21,420 nucleotides of DNA from an uncultured Actinomycetes bacterium. GTDB lineage: Bacteria > Actinomycetota > Thermoleophilia > Solirubrobacterales > 70-9. The position numbers were made by a program, and so were the translations under genes. Below, piece by piece: positions 14,378-20,737 of this stretch (positions are counted from its first letter, which is position 1; each line of letters starts with the position of its first letter). The stretch covers positions 1-21,420 of the forward strand of contig CAMLHB010000024.1 in NCBI GenBank assembly GCA_946479725.1, written 5' to 3'. The notes beneath the pieces were generated by a model that was not told the DNA's origin, did not search any database, and saw nothing but the letters and a program-made list of their open reading frames with translations.

Positions 14378-15958
14378 TCAGCAGGCGCCGCGGAGCCGCT
14401 CGGCGAGGCCGGAGTGGCGGCCGCCACTGTCGTCGCGGCTGACGGCCGAGGCCAGCGAGGCCTGGTCGCCGACCAGCACGCAGCTGTTGCGGGCGCGGGT
14501 GATCGCCGTGTAGAGCAGCGGCCGGTTCAGTATCCGCGAGTGGGACCGGTGACAGACGCCGACGACGACCGGCACCTCGCATCCCTGCGCCTTGTGGACC
14601 GAGATCGCGTACGCGAGCCGCAGGGTCGCGGTTTCGCCGTAGGGGATGACGAGGCTGCCGCCGTCGTCGGTGTCGACAAGGATCGTTTCCTCGTCGGGGT
14701 CGTCGGCGCGGAGGAAGACGATCGAGCCGTTCATCAGCCCCAGCTCGTGCGAGTTGCGGGTCTGGATCAGGCGGTCGCCGATCCGGAAGCGCTCACTCAG
14801 CGCCGGTTTTCCGTCCGGGTTCAGCTCCGCCTGTAGCCGCTCGTTGAGGGCGTCGATCCCGACCGGCCCCCGGTACATCGGCGCCAGCACCTGCACCTCG
14901 CGGATCGGGTCGACGGCGAATTTGCCCGGGGCGCGCTCGGCGACCACCTCGACCACCGTCTCCAGCGCCCGCTCCGGCGTCCCCCGCTCGATGAAGAAGA
15001 AGTCGTGGTCCTGCTCGGGACCGGGCTCGAGCTGGGGGGGACGGCCGTGGTTGATCTCGTGGGCGGCGGTGGTGATCATCGAGCGCGCCGCCTGGCGGAA
15101 GATCTGGGTCAGCCGCACCACCGGCGCCGCGCCGGAGGCGATCAGGTCCTCGAAGGGCTTGCCGGCGCCGATCGGCGGCAGCTGGTCGGCGTCGCCGACG
15201 AAGACGACGTGGGTGCTCTCGGCGAGGCCGCCGAGCAGGACCTCGGCCAGGCGCAGGTTCAGCATCGAGGACTCGTCGACGATCACCAGCTCAGCCGGCA
15301 GCGGCTTGCCCGGCCGGAAGGCCGGTTCCCGCCCCGGCATCCACTCGAGCATCCGGTGGATCGTCTTCGCCTCGTGCCCGGTCGCTTCCTCGAGCCGCCG
15401 CGCCGCCCGCCCGGTCGGGGCGCAGAGGGCGATCGTCGCGTTCGCCGCTTCGGCCTCGGCGACGATCTCCTTCGTGCACTTGGTCTTCCCCACCCCGGGG
15501 CCGCCGGTGAGGACCGAGATCCGCGCCCCGAACGCGGCCCGCACCGCCGCCCACTGCTCGTCGGTGAGGTCGTCCCGCGGCGCCTCCCCGGGGTCGTGGT
15601 CGAGGTGGGGGGGAGCGCCGGCGCGGGCGATCAGGGTCGCCGCCACCGCCCGCTCGCTCTCCAGCGTGCCGGCGCGGTAGATCCGGCCTTCGTCCTCGGC
15701 CAGTCCCTGCGCCTGCGCGAGCACGTCGGGATCGGCGGCGAGCCCGAGCAGCCGCCCGGTGCGGCGGGTCAGCTCCTCCAGCGGCAGGTAGCTGTTGCCC
15801 TGTCCCTCGGCCTCGATCAGCGCGTAAAGCGCCGCCGCCTGCGCGCGGCGGCTCGATTCCGGCGGCACGTCGGCGGCGAGGGCGATGTTGTCGGCGCGGG
15901 CGAAGCCGACGCCGGAGATCTCGGTCAGCGGGTAGGGATCCTCGTGCAGGACCGTCAT
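14378..15958 (-). CDS. recD2: RecD2 helicase, C-terminal part (motor domains)
   Basis: A 526-residue open frame holding the helicase core of RecD2 (superfamily 1B). A helix-hairpin-helix-like ISGVGFARADNIA near the N-terminus (about 14-26) is followed by Walker A GGPGVGKT at 152-159, Walker B VIVDESS at 224-230, FVGDADQLPPIGAG after it and the UvrD_C_2 motif YAISVHKAQGCEV plus LLYTAITRARN near the end. The first residues (MTVLHEDPYPL) are internal to the family, not a natural N-terminus. The rest of the protein is encoded directly upstream in the same frame, separated by one TAA and four codons. If translated alone this piece keeps the ATPase motor but lacks the N-terminal domains. Confidence 0.85.
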   Translation of the reverse strand: MTVLHEDPYPLTEISGVGFARADNIALAADVPPESSRRAQAAALYALIEAEGQGNSYLPLEELTRRTGRLLGLAADPDVLAQAQGLAEDEGRIYRAGTLESERAVAATLIARAGAPPHLDHDPGEAPRDDLTDEQWAAVRAAFGARISVLTGGPGVGKTKCTKEIVAEAEAANATIALCAPTGRAARRLEEATGHEAKTIHRMLEWMPGREPAFRPGKPLPAELVIVDESSMLNLRLAEVLLGGLAESTHVVFVGDADQLPPIGAGKPFEDLIASGAAPVVRLTQIFRQAARSMITTAAHEINHGRPPQLEPGPEQDHDFFFIERGTPERALETVVEVVAERAPGKFAVDPIREVQVLAPMYRGPVGIDALNERLQAELNPDGKPALSERFRIGDRLIQTRNSHELGLMNGSIVFLRADDPDEETILVDTDDGGSLVIPYGETATLRLAYAISVHKAQGCEVPVVVGVCHRSHSRILNRPLLYTAITRARNSCVLVGDQASLASAVSRDDSGGRHSGLAERLRGAC

Positions 15959-15970
15959 CGACTGCTCGCC

Positions 15971-16504
15971 TTAGCGGGCGTGGATCGGCGCCGCCAGGTG
16001 GCCCAGCCTGTGCGGCGCCAACTGCACGTGGAGGTCGCGGATCGCCCGGCTCGCGAACCACGACTGGGTCGCCGCCGCGGCCTGGTCGGGACTGACTCCG
16101 CGCAGCGAGGAGAAGACCCGCTGCGGGTCGGCGGCGATCGCTTGCAGCACCCCCTCGCCGTACTCGTCGCAGAGCGCCTCCGCCCGCTTCTCGCCGATGT
16201 GGCGGAGCGAGGTCAGGTAGGCGACCTGGCCCTCGCGGTCGGCGGGGTCGAGCGGCAGCGCCCCCTGGGCGCGCAGCTGGCGGCCGTAGCGGTTGTGGGT
16301 CTGCCACTCGCCGCTGACTTCGGCCCGGTCGCCGGCATCGAGGTGGCCGACCGGGCCGACCAGGGCGAAGCCTTCGCCGGACTCGGTCTCCTGCACCTCC
16401 AGCACGGCGTAGCCGTCGTCCTCGGCCTTGTAGATGACGCCGATGACCTCGACGGTGCCGCTGTAGGAGGCGGCGTCGGCGTCGAAGAGGGTGGCTGCTC
16501 GCAT
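15971..16504 (-). CDS. recD2: RecD2 helicase, N-terminal part
   Basis: A 177-residue frame from the ATG at 16504. It contains the OB-like start of RecD2 (VEVIGVIYKAEDDGYAVLEV, then GPVGHLDAGDRAEVSGEW, RYGRQLRAQ) and helix-hairpin-helix segments (YLTSLRHIGEKRAEALCDEYGEGV, then DPQRVFSSLRGVSPDQAA). It ends at the in-frame TAA in APIHAR. TAGCCT lies ten bases upstream of the ATG, suggesting a very short 5' UTR. It has no catalytic motif by itself. See the pseudogene entry for the interpretation. Confidence 0.75.
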   Translation of the reverse strand: MRAATLFDADAASYSGTVEVIGVIYKAEDDGYAVLEVQETESGEGFALVGPVGHLDAGDRAEVSGEWQTHNRYGRQLRAQGALPLDPADREGQVAYLTSLRHIGEKRAEALCDEYGEGVLQAIAADPQRVFSSLRGVSPDQAAAATQSWFASRAIRDLHVQLAPHRLGHLAAPIHAR

Positions 16505-16514
16505 GGCTCTACAA

Positions 16515-16520
16515 AGGCTA
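16515..16520 (-). promoter_or_regulatory. -10 element (TAGCCT) of recD2
   Basis: On the minus strand TAGCCT precedes the ATG at 16504 by ten bases, so the predicted 5' UTR is about four bases. Less certain than the six-base cases. Confidence 0.4.
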
Positions 16521-16568
16521 GGTGGCGGCAAGGCGCGACCTCGCCCATCGGTGCCCGCAGTTTGCGGT

Positions 16569-16574
16569 TAGGTT
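16569..16574 (+). promoter_or_regulatory. -10 element (TAGGTT) of the small Cys-rich protein gene
   Basis: TAGGTT is followed by exactly six bases (CGAGCG) and the ATG at 16581, divergent from recD2. No Shine-Dalgarno. Confidence 0.6.
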
Positions 16575-16580
16575 CGAGCG

Positions 16581-16805
16581 ATGGCGCCCTTTCGACCTCC
16601 CGCCGGCCTCTGCGACCGCTGCCGGCACCAGCGACTGGTCCCGAACACCCGCGGCTCGGTCTTCTCGCTCTGCGAGCGCTCGCGCGAGGACCCGGCCTAC
16701 CCGCGCTACCCGCGGCTGCCGGTGCTCAGCTGTCCGGGCTTTGACGCCAGGACGGCGGGGGATCCTGATCCCGATCCCGGCTCGGATCCCGGGCCGCGCC
16801 GATAG
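16581..16805 (+). CDS. Small Cys-rich protein, possibly metal-binding
   Basis: A 74-residue protein with LCDRCRHQRLVPNTRGSVFSLCERS (about 10-34) and then RYPRLPVLSCPGFD (about 42-55). The CxxC pair and two later Cys could bind zinc, and the block C..CRH...RGS.F..C...RYP.LPV..C looks like a conserved small actinobacterial family, to my recollection without known function. The C-terminal 20 residues (Asp/Pro-rich) overlap the end of the convergent bactofilin-like gene by 80 bases and may be unconserved. The leaderless-type promoter at 16569 fixes the start. Confidence 0.65.
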   Translation: MAPFRPPAGLCDRCRHQRLVPNTRGSVFSLCERSREDPAYPRYPRLPVLSCPGFDARTAGDPDPDPGSDPGPRR

Positions 16806-17646
16806 CGGCGCCGATCAGCCCGAAGCCGAAGATCACCGCCGCGAGGCCGGCGAGGAAGCCGAGCACGGGCACCAACGCCACCGCGCGGAGGACGCCCAGG
16901 CCGGCGAGGAAGGCGAGGATGCGGTTGCGGGAGGGACCGACCAACCGCCGTCCCAGGACGAAGGCCGAGGCGCAGTAGGCGATGGCCGCCAGCGGCAGCA
17001 GGGCCAGCAGGATCACGAAGGCGAGCGGCAGGCCGACCAGCGTCACCGCGGCGATCGCGCCGGCGACCGGCAGGGCGATCGCGACCGCGAAGCCGATCCC
17101 GATCAGTGGCCCCACCCGTTCCCGCGAGCGCCCGTAGACCGCCTCCGCCGCCCGCGGGGCGACGAGCAGTAGCAGCGCCCCCAGCGCCGCCATCGAGAGC
17201 CCGATCCCGAGCCAGAGGACGAAGGCGCCGACGAAGGGGAGAAGGTCGAAGGAGTCGAACCCGTCCTCCCGGGTGACGTCGCCGCGGACGATCGCGCTGC
17301 CGGCGACGACCGGCCGCTCGTCGGCGTAGCGGACGTCGCCGCTGACGGAGGCCCGCGGCAGCAGGCGGGCCCGGCCGCCGAAGGTGATCAGGTCGCCGTC
17401 GATCCGGCCGCTGACGACGGCATCTCCGGAGATCAGCACCACGTCCCCGTCGACGTTTCCGGCCAGGTGCAGATCGCCGCTGACGATGACCACGCCGTCG
17501 ACCGTCTGCCCGCGCGGCACGTCGACGTCGCCGGAGACGACGAAGATCGCGTCTTCCTTGTGGCCCGCGGTCTGGGCCGGCGCCAGCGCCGGCAGCGCCA
17601 GCGCCAGCAGCGAGAGGAGGACGGCCAGGGACGAGAGACGCCGCAT
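16726..17646 (-). CDS. Exported bactofilin-like beta-helix protein with C-terminal membrane domain
   Basis: A 306-residue protein. A signal peptide (about 1-25, LAVLLSLLALALPALAPAQ) is followed by a repetitive segment at about 35-120 with regularly spaced VSGDV, GNVDGDVVLISGDAVVSGRIDGDL and VSGDVRYA units, the right-handed beta-helix pattern of bactofilin/polymer-forming proteins. Four or five hydrophobic segments then occupy about 135-285, and the last 25 residues are charged (RDPSRDRDQDPPPS). Similar beta-helix plus membrane proteins are widespread in Gram-positives, with envelope roles suspected. The predicted topology places the beta-helix outside the cell. The start is the ATG at 17646; TAGGCT lies nine bases upstream. 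The tail overlaps the convergent Cys-rich gene. Confidence 0.8.
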   Translation of the reverse strand: MRRLSSLAVLLSLLALALPALAPAQTAGHKEDAIFVVSGDVDVPRGQTVDGVVIVSGDLHLAGNVDGDVVLISGDAVVSGRIDGDLITFGGRARLLPRASVSGDVRYADERPVVAGSAIVRGDVTREDGFDSFDLLPFVGAFVLWLGIGLSMAALGALLLLVAPRAAEAVYGRSRERVGPLIGIGFAVAIALPVAGAIAAVTLVGLPLAFVILLALLPLAAIAYCASAFVLGRRLVGPSRNRILAFLAGLGVLRAVALVPVLGFLAGLAAVIFGFGLIGAAIGAARDPSRDRDQDPPPSWRQSPDS

Positions 17647-17655
17647 CAGGTCCCC

Positions 17656-17661
17656 AGCCTA
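17656..17661 (-). promoter_or_regulatory. -10 element (TAGGCT) of the bactofilin-like gene
   Basis: TAGGCT on the minus strand is nine bases from the ATG at 17646. An in-frame CTG immediately before that ATG sits at the six-base position. The 5' UTR would be about three bases. Confidence 0.45.
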
Positions 17662-17672
17662 TCCCCGGCCGC

Positions 17673-18065
17673 TCAGCTCCGCATCGGATCCGGTTCGCCC
17701 AGCTTGCTGACATCCGGGGCCTCGTAGAGGCCGCCGGGTACGCCGCCGACGATCACCATCCGGATTCCCTCCGGGCCCGGCCAGACCTTGCGCTTTACGC
17801 CGGGCGCGACCCTCGCCATGTGGTCGGGGTCGAGGGGGAAGCGCTCGCCGCCGATCTCGATCTCGCCGCCCCCGCGGATCGCCAGGAAGACCTCCTCCTG
17901 GCCGTCCTCGGCATGGTCGTGCTCGGGGTATTTGTCGAAGTTCGGCGGCATGTCGATCACCTGCAGCCCAAACGACTCGACTCCGAGCTCGGCCCGTGCG
18001 CGTTTGAAGGCGCCGAGGTAGATCGCCTCCATCTCGTCGATCTTCTTCACTGCGTACTCGCTCAT
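17673..18065 (-). CDS. Cupin-domain protein
   Basis: A 130-residue protein with a single cupin fold. Motif 1 is visible as PEHDHAEDGQEEVFLAIRGGGEIEIGGERF, giving His49, His51 and Glu57 or Glu58 as metal ligands. Motif 2 lacks the usual His (APGVKRKVWPG), so metal binding may be incomplete. The ATG at 18065 has an excellent Shine-Dalgarno (GGGAGGAAG) and family-like length; longer upstream frames are not supported. It is divergent from a TetR regulator, with a 12-base palindrome in between, so it is probably the regulator's target. Enzymatic function is unknown; small cupins of this type are often annotated only as cupin-domain proteins. Confidence 0.85.
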   Translation of the reverse strand: MSEYAVKKIDEMEAIYLGAFKRARAELGVESFGLQVIDMPPNFDKYPEHDHAEDGQEEVFLAIRGGGEIEIGGERFPLDPDHMARVAPGVKRKVWPGPEGIRMVIVGGVPGGLYEAPDVSKLGEPDPMRS

Positions 18066-18108
18066 CTCTTCCTCCCGTGATTTTGCCCTCGGCCCTGCGG
18101 CCACTTGA

Positions 18109-18120
18109 ACGAACGTTCGT
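18109..18120. promoter_or_regulatory. Probable TetR operator between the cupin and TetR genes
   Basis: ACGAACGTTCGT is a perfect 12-base palindrome. It overlaps a TTGAAC (18105-18110), a plausible -35 spaced 17 bases from TATATC at 18128, so binding would block the TetR promoter. It also lies upstream of the divergent cupin start. Autoregulation plus control of the cupin is the natural inference. Confidence 0.6.
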
Positions 18121-18129
18121 GCTTTTTTA

Positions 18130-18135
18130 TATCCT
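18130..18135 (+). promoter_or_regulatory. -10 element (TATCCT) of the TetR gene
   Basis: TATCCT is followed by six bases (GCGTCT) and the GTG at 18142. The overlapping TATATC at 18128-18133 gives better spacing to the TTGAAC -35; either supports a leaderless or nearly leaderless start. Confidence 0.55.
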
Positions 18136-18141
18136 GCGTCT

Positions 18142-18744
18142 GTGACTCCCGTCACCCAGGGGAAAACGCGGCCTCCCAAGGGAGCCCGCACTCGGGCCTC
18201 GATCCTCGACCGCGCCGTCGACCTCGCCTCCGTCGAGGGCCTGGAGGGAATGACGATCGGCCGCCTTGCGACCGAGCTGCGGATGAGCAAGAGCGGCCTC
18301 TTCGCCCACTTCGGCTCCAAGCAGGAGCTGCAGCTGGCGACGATCGGCGCCGCCGCCGAGCGCTTTCGCGCCACCGTCATCGACCCGGCCCAGGATCTGC
18401 CCGACGGGGCCCCGCGCCTGCGGGCGATGGCCGAGCGCTACCTCGACCAGTTGCAGGACTACTCGGGCGGTTGCTTCTGGGCGGCGACCTCGGCCGAGTA
18501 CGACGATCGGCCCGGTCCCGTGCGAGACGCGATCGCCGCCTCCCTCGACGCCTGGCTGAAAGAGCTGGAGCGCCAGGCGCGGATCGCTGGCGTCGAGGAC
18601 CCGCAGCGCTTCGCCTTCGAGCTCTTCTCGCTGGTGATGGGAGCGAACTCGCGCTACCGGCTGAGCGGCAGGCGCGAGGTCTTCGACTACGCACGCGCGG
18701 CGCTCGACCGGCTGCTGGGGGAACTGCCCGACGAGACCGGGTAG
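18142..18744 (+). CDS. TetR/AcrR family transcriptional regulator
   Basis: A 200-residue repressor-type protein. The N-terminal helix-turn-helix is clear: ILDRAVDLASVEGLEGMTIGRLATELRMSKSGLFAHFGSKQELQ at about residues 21-64, with GLFAHF as the recognition-helix end. The C-terminal ligand domain includes SGGCFWAATSAEYDDRPGPVRD (about 111-132), seen in a subgroup of TetR proteins. The GTG at 18142 is supported by TATCCT six bases upstream. The palindrome at 18109 is its likely operator, and the divergent cupin its likely target. The ligand is unknown. Confidence 0.9.
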   Translation: MTPVTQGKTRPPKGARTRASILDRAVDLASVEGLEGMTIGRLATELRMSKSGLFAHFGSKQELQLATIGAAAERFRATVIDPAQDLPDGAPRLRAMAERYLDQLQDYSGGCFWAATSAEYDDRPGPVRDAIAASLDAWLKELERQARIAGVEDPQRFAFELFSLVMGANSRYRLSGRREVFDYARAALDRLLGELPDETG

Positions 18745-18786
18745 CTACCGTCCCAGAACCCCACACCCCGCCGGAAGGAGCTTCAG

Positions 18787-18876
18787 ATGGGCGGGGTCGA
18801 GGCGTCCTTCAAGCGCGCCGCAACGATAGGCATTTGTCCCCGGTATGCGGGGACAACTGCCGTCTTAGACTCGTGA
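18787..18876 (+). CDS. Possible 29-residue small protein or leader peptide
   Basis: An ATG at 18787 has a near-perfect Shine-Dalgarno (GGAAGGAG, 6-base spacing) and opens a 29-residue frame (starting MGGVEASFKRAATIG, ending LDS) whose TGA lies one base before the next ATG at 18878. No family is recognised. Its 3' half contains an 8-bp inverted repeat, so it could be a leader peptide or a chance frame in a regulatory region. The strong ribosome site in a window with few such sites is the main support. Confidence 0.3.
   Translation: MGGVEASFKRAATIGICPRYAGTTAVLDS
18834..18856. repeat. Inverted repeat (8-bp arms) upstream of the 67-residue gene
   Basis: TTGTCCCC (18834-18841) and GGGGACAA (18849-18856) pair perfectly across a 7-base loop (GGTATGC). 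It ends nine bases before the TAGACT -10 and therefore covers the -35 region: either an operator or, on a longer transcript from TetR, an RNA hairpin. Confidence 0.55.
18866..18871 (+). promoter_or_regulatory. -10 element (TAGACT) of the 67-residue gene
   Basis: TAGACT is followed by exactly six bases (CGTGAC) and the ATG at 18878. No Shine-Dalgarno is present at that start. Confidence 0.6.
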
Positions 18877-18877
18877 C

Positions 18878-19081
18878 ATGTCTGAGGCGAGGATCGAGGT
18901 GCGACTGCGGCTCCGTTGCTCCGCCGACGAACTGCTGGGAATGGTCGACGGCGTCCTGCAGGCACGGGTCGCCCTCTCCCGCGTCAGCGTGATCCGGGGC
19001 GAGAAGTCGCGCCACAAGGTCTTCCTGATCAAGGGAATCGAGGAGGCGGAGCTGAGAGAGAGGCTGAGTGAAGATGGCTGA
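18878..19081 (+). CDS. Small protein of unknown function (67 residues)
   Basis: A soluble 67-residue protein beginning MSEARIEVRLRLRCSADEL. Alternating hydrophobic and charged residues suggest a beta-alpha-beta-beta-alpha fold, with strands near 4-14, 32-40 and 46-51 and helices near 15-29 and 53-64. One Cys (14). No family is recognised. It overlaps the start of the YdeI-family gene by 14 bases if that gene starts at 19068, so the two are translationally coupled. Its own leaderless-type promoter lies at 18866. Confidence 0.6.
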   Translation: MSEARIEVRLRLRCSADELLGMVDGVLQARVALSRVSVIRGEKSRHKVFLIKGIEEAELRERLSEDG

Positions 19082-19649
19082 CGAGCTACCGGTTCACCTC
19101 TTCGCCGGCCCGGAGGAGCTGGAGTCGTGGCTGGAGGAAAACCATGTGTCCTCCGACGGCGTATGGCTGAAGATCGCGAAGAAGGGATCGGGAAAGCGCA
19201 GCGTCTCCTACGGCGAGGCGCTGGAGCTGGCGCTCTGCTTTGGCTGGATCGACAGCCAGAAGCGCGGCTTCGACGAGACCCACTTCCTCCAGCGCTTCAC
19301 GCCGCGCCGGCCCCGGGGCCGCTGGTCGAAGATCAACCGCGAGAAGGCCGAAGCGTTGATCGCGGCGGGACGGGTGCGGCCCGCGGGCATGGTCGAGATC
19401 GAGGCCGCCAAAGCCGACGGCCGCTGGGAGGCCGCCTACGAGGGCCAGCGGAGCGCAAAGATCCCGCCCGATCTCCAGCACGCGCTCGACGCCAACCCCG
19501 CCGCCGCCGGGTACTTCGCCTCCCTCGACAGCGCCAACCGCTACGCGATCGTCTACCGCCTCGAGGAGGCGAAGAGGCCCGAGACGCGCCAGCGCCGCCT
19601 GCGCAAGTTCCTCGCCATGCTCGAGCGCGGCGAAAAGGTCCACGGCTAG
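19068..19649 (+). CDS. YdeI/OmpD-associated family protein
   Basis: A protein of 191-193 residues of the YdeI family (also called bacteriocin-protection or OmpD-associated proteins). Typical features are the opening LPVHLFAGPEELESWLEENH, GVWLKIAKKGSG, SYGEALELALCFGWIDSQKRGFDE, then FTPRRPRGRWSKINREKAEALIAAGR and the C-terminal SLDSANRYAIVYRLEEAKRPETRQRRL. The function is not well established. Two starts compete: GTG 19068, with GAGAGAGG four bases upstream, and ATG 19074. Both overlap the end of the upstream gene. It is followed by a 45-nt hairpin that probably ends the transcript. Confidence 0.85.
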   Translation: MKMADELPVHLFAGPEELESWLEENHVSSDGVWLKIAKKGSGKRSVSYGEALELALCFGWIDSQKRGFDETHFLQRFTPRRPRGRWSKINREKAEALIAAGRVRPAGMVEIEAAKADGRWEAAYEGQRSAKIPPDLQHALDANPAAAGYFASLDSANRYAIVYRLEEAKRPETRQRRLRKFLAMLERGEKVHG

Positions 19650-19653
19650 ATCG

Positions 19654-19698
19654 CGAGTCCGCGTCAGGCGTCGCTATTCGACGCCCGATGCGGACTCG
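19654..19698 (+). terminator. Long hairpin without T-run, probable terminator of the YdeI-family gene
   Basis: The stretch folds into a single 20-position stem with a CTATT loop. The outer arms CGAGTCCGC/GCGGACTCG are perfect, the middle GTC pairs with GAT (one G-U), there is one A-C mismatch, and the inner arms GGCGTCG/CGACGCC are perfect. It starts five bases after the stop codon. No T-run follows, which fits the U-less terminators proposed for actinobacteria. If rlmN is leaderless, the hairpin is not in its mRNA. Confidence 0.6.
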
Positions 19699-19706
19699 TC
19701 GCTCCG

Positions 19707-19712
19707 TACACT
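19707..19712 (+). promoter_or_regulatory. -10 element (TACACT) of rlmN
   Basis: TACACT is followed by six bases (CGCCGC) and the ATG at 19719. No Shine-Dalgarno. Confidence 0.6.
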
Positions 19713-19718
19713 CGCCGC

Positions 19719-20699
<981 letters not shown>

Positions 20700-20707
20700 T
20701 CAAGGAA

Positions 20708-20725
20708 ACTGGCTGTCCAGCCAGT
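20708..20725. promoter_or_regulatory. Operator-like palindrome in front of the P450 gene
   Basis: ACTGGCTGTCCAGCCAGT has two perfect 8-base arms (ACTGGCTG/CAGCCAGT) around TC. Its last base is the first base of the TACGAT -10, so a bound protein would occlude RNA polymerase. The two-base centre resembles the palindrome before the acyl-CoA dehydrogenase, but the arm sequences differ. Confidence 0.6.
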
Positions 20726-20730
20726 ACGAT
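20725..20730 (+). promoter_or_regulatory. -10 element (TACGAT) of the P450 gene
   Basis: TACGAT is followed by seven bases (CCCGAAG) and the ATG at 20738; no usable Shine-Dalgarno. Likely leaderless. Confidence 0.55.
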
Positions 20731-20737
20731 CCCGAAG

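Larger units (their letters stand above)
14378..16504 (-). pseudogene. recD2: recD2 interrupted by a single in-frame TAA
   Basis: Read through as one frame, this region encodes about 708 residues, the usual RecD2 size, broken only by TAA at 15973-15971. The junction reads PIHAR, stop, GEQSMTVLHEDPYPL. RecD2 proteins have a Tyr-Gly-Glu after the Arg at this place, so a TAC or TAT Tyr codon appears to have become TAA. There is no frameshift or deletion. RecD2 is a 5'-3' DNA helicase involved in repair and replication-fork processing in bacteria without RecBC. Options are a genuine pseudogene, a sequencing error, or two separately translated pieces. The frame is otherwise intact, so the lesion is either very recent or not real. 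Confidence 0.7.

Noticed and set aside
15005..16744. 579-codon plus-strand frame antisense to recD2
   Set aside because: Long only because GC-rich third positions suppress stops; no domain content. It does not rescue the interrupted recD2.
16745..16790. Repeated GATCC/GATCCCGATCC units that looked like a tandem repeat
   Set aside because: Short and imperfect; explained by Asp-Pro and Arg-Asp codons in overlapping gene ends.
18109..18120. ACGAACGTTCGT considered as a LexA/SOS box
   Set aside because: Actinobacterial SOS boxes have CGAAC and GTTCG separated by about four bases; here they abut, and a TetR gene is adjacent.
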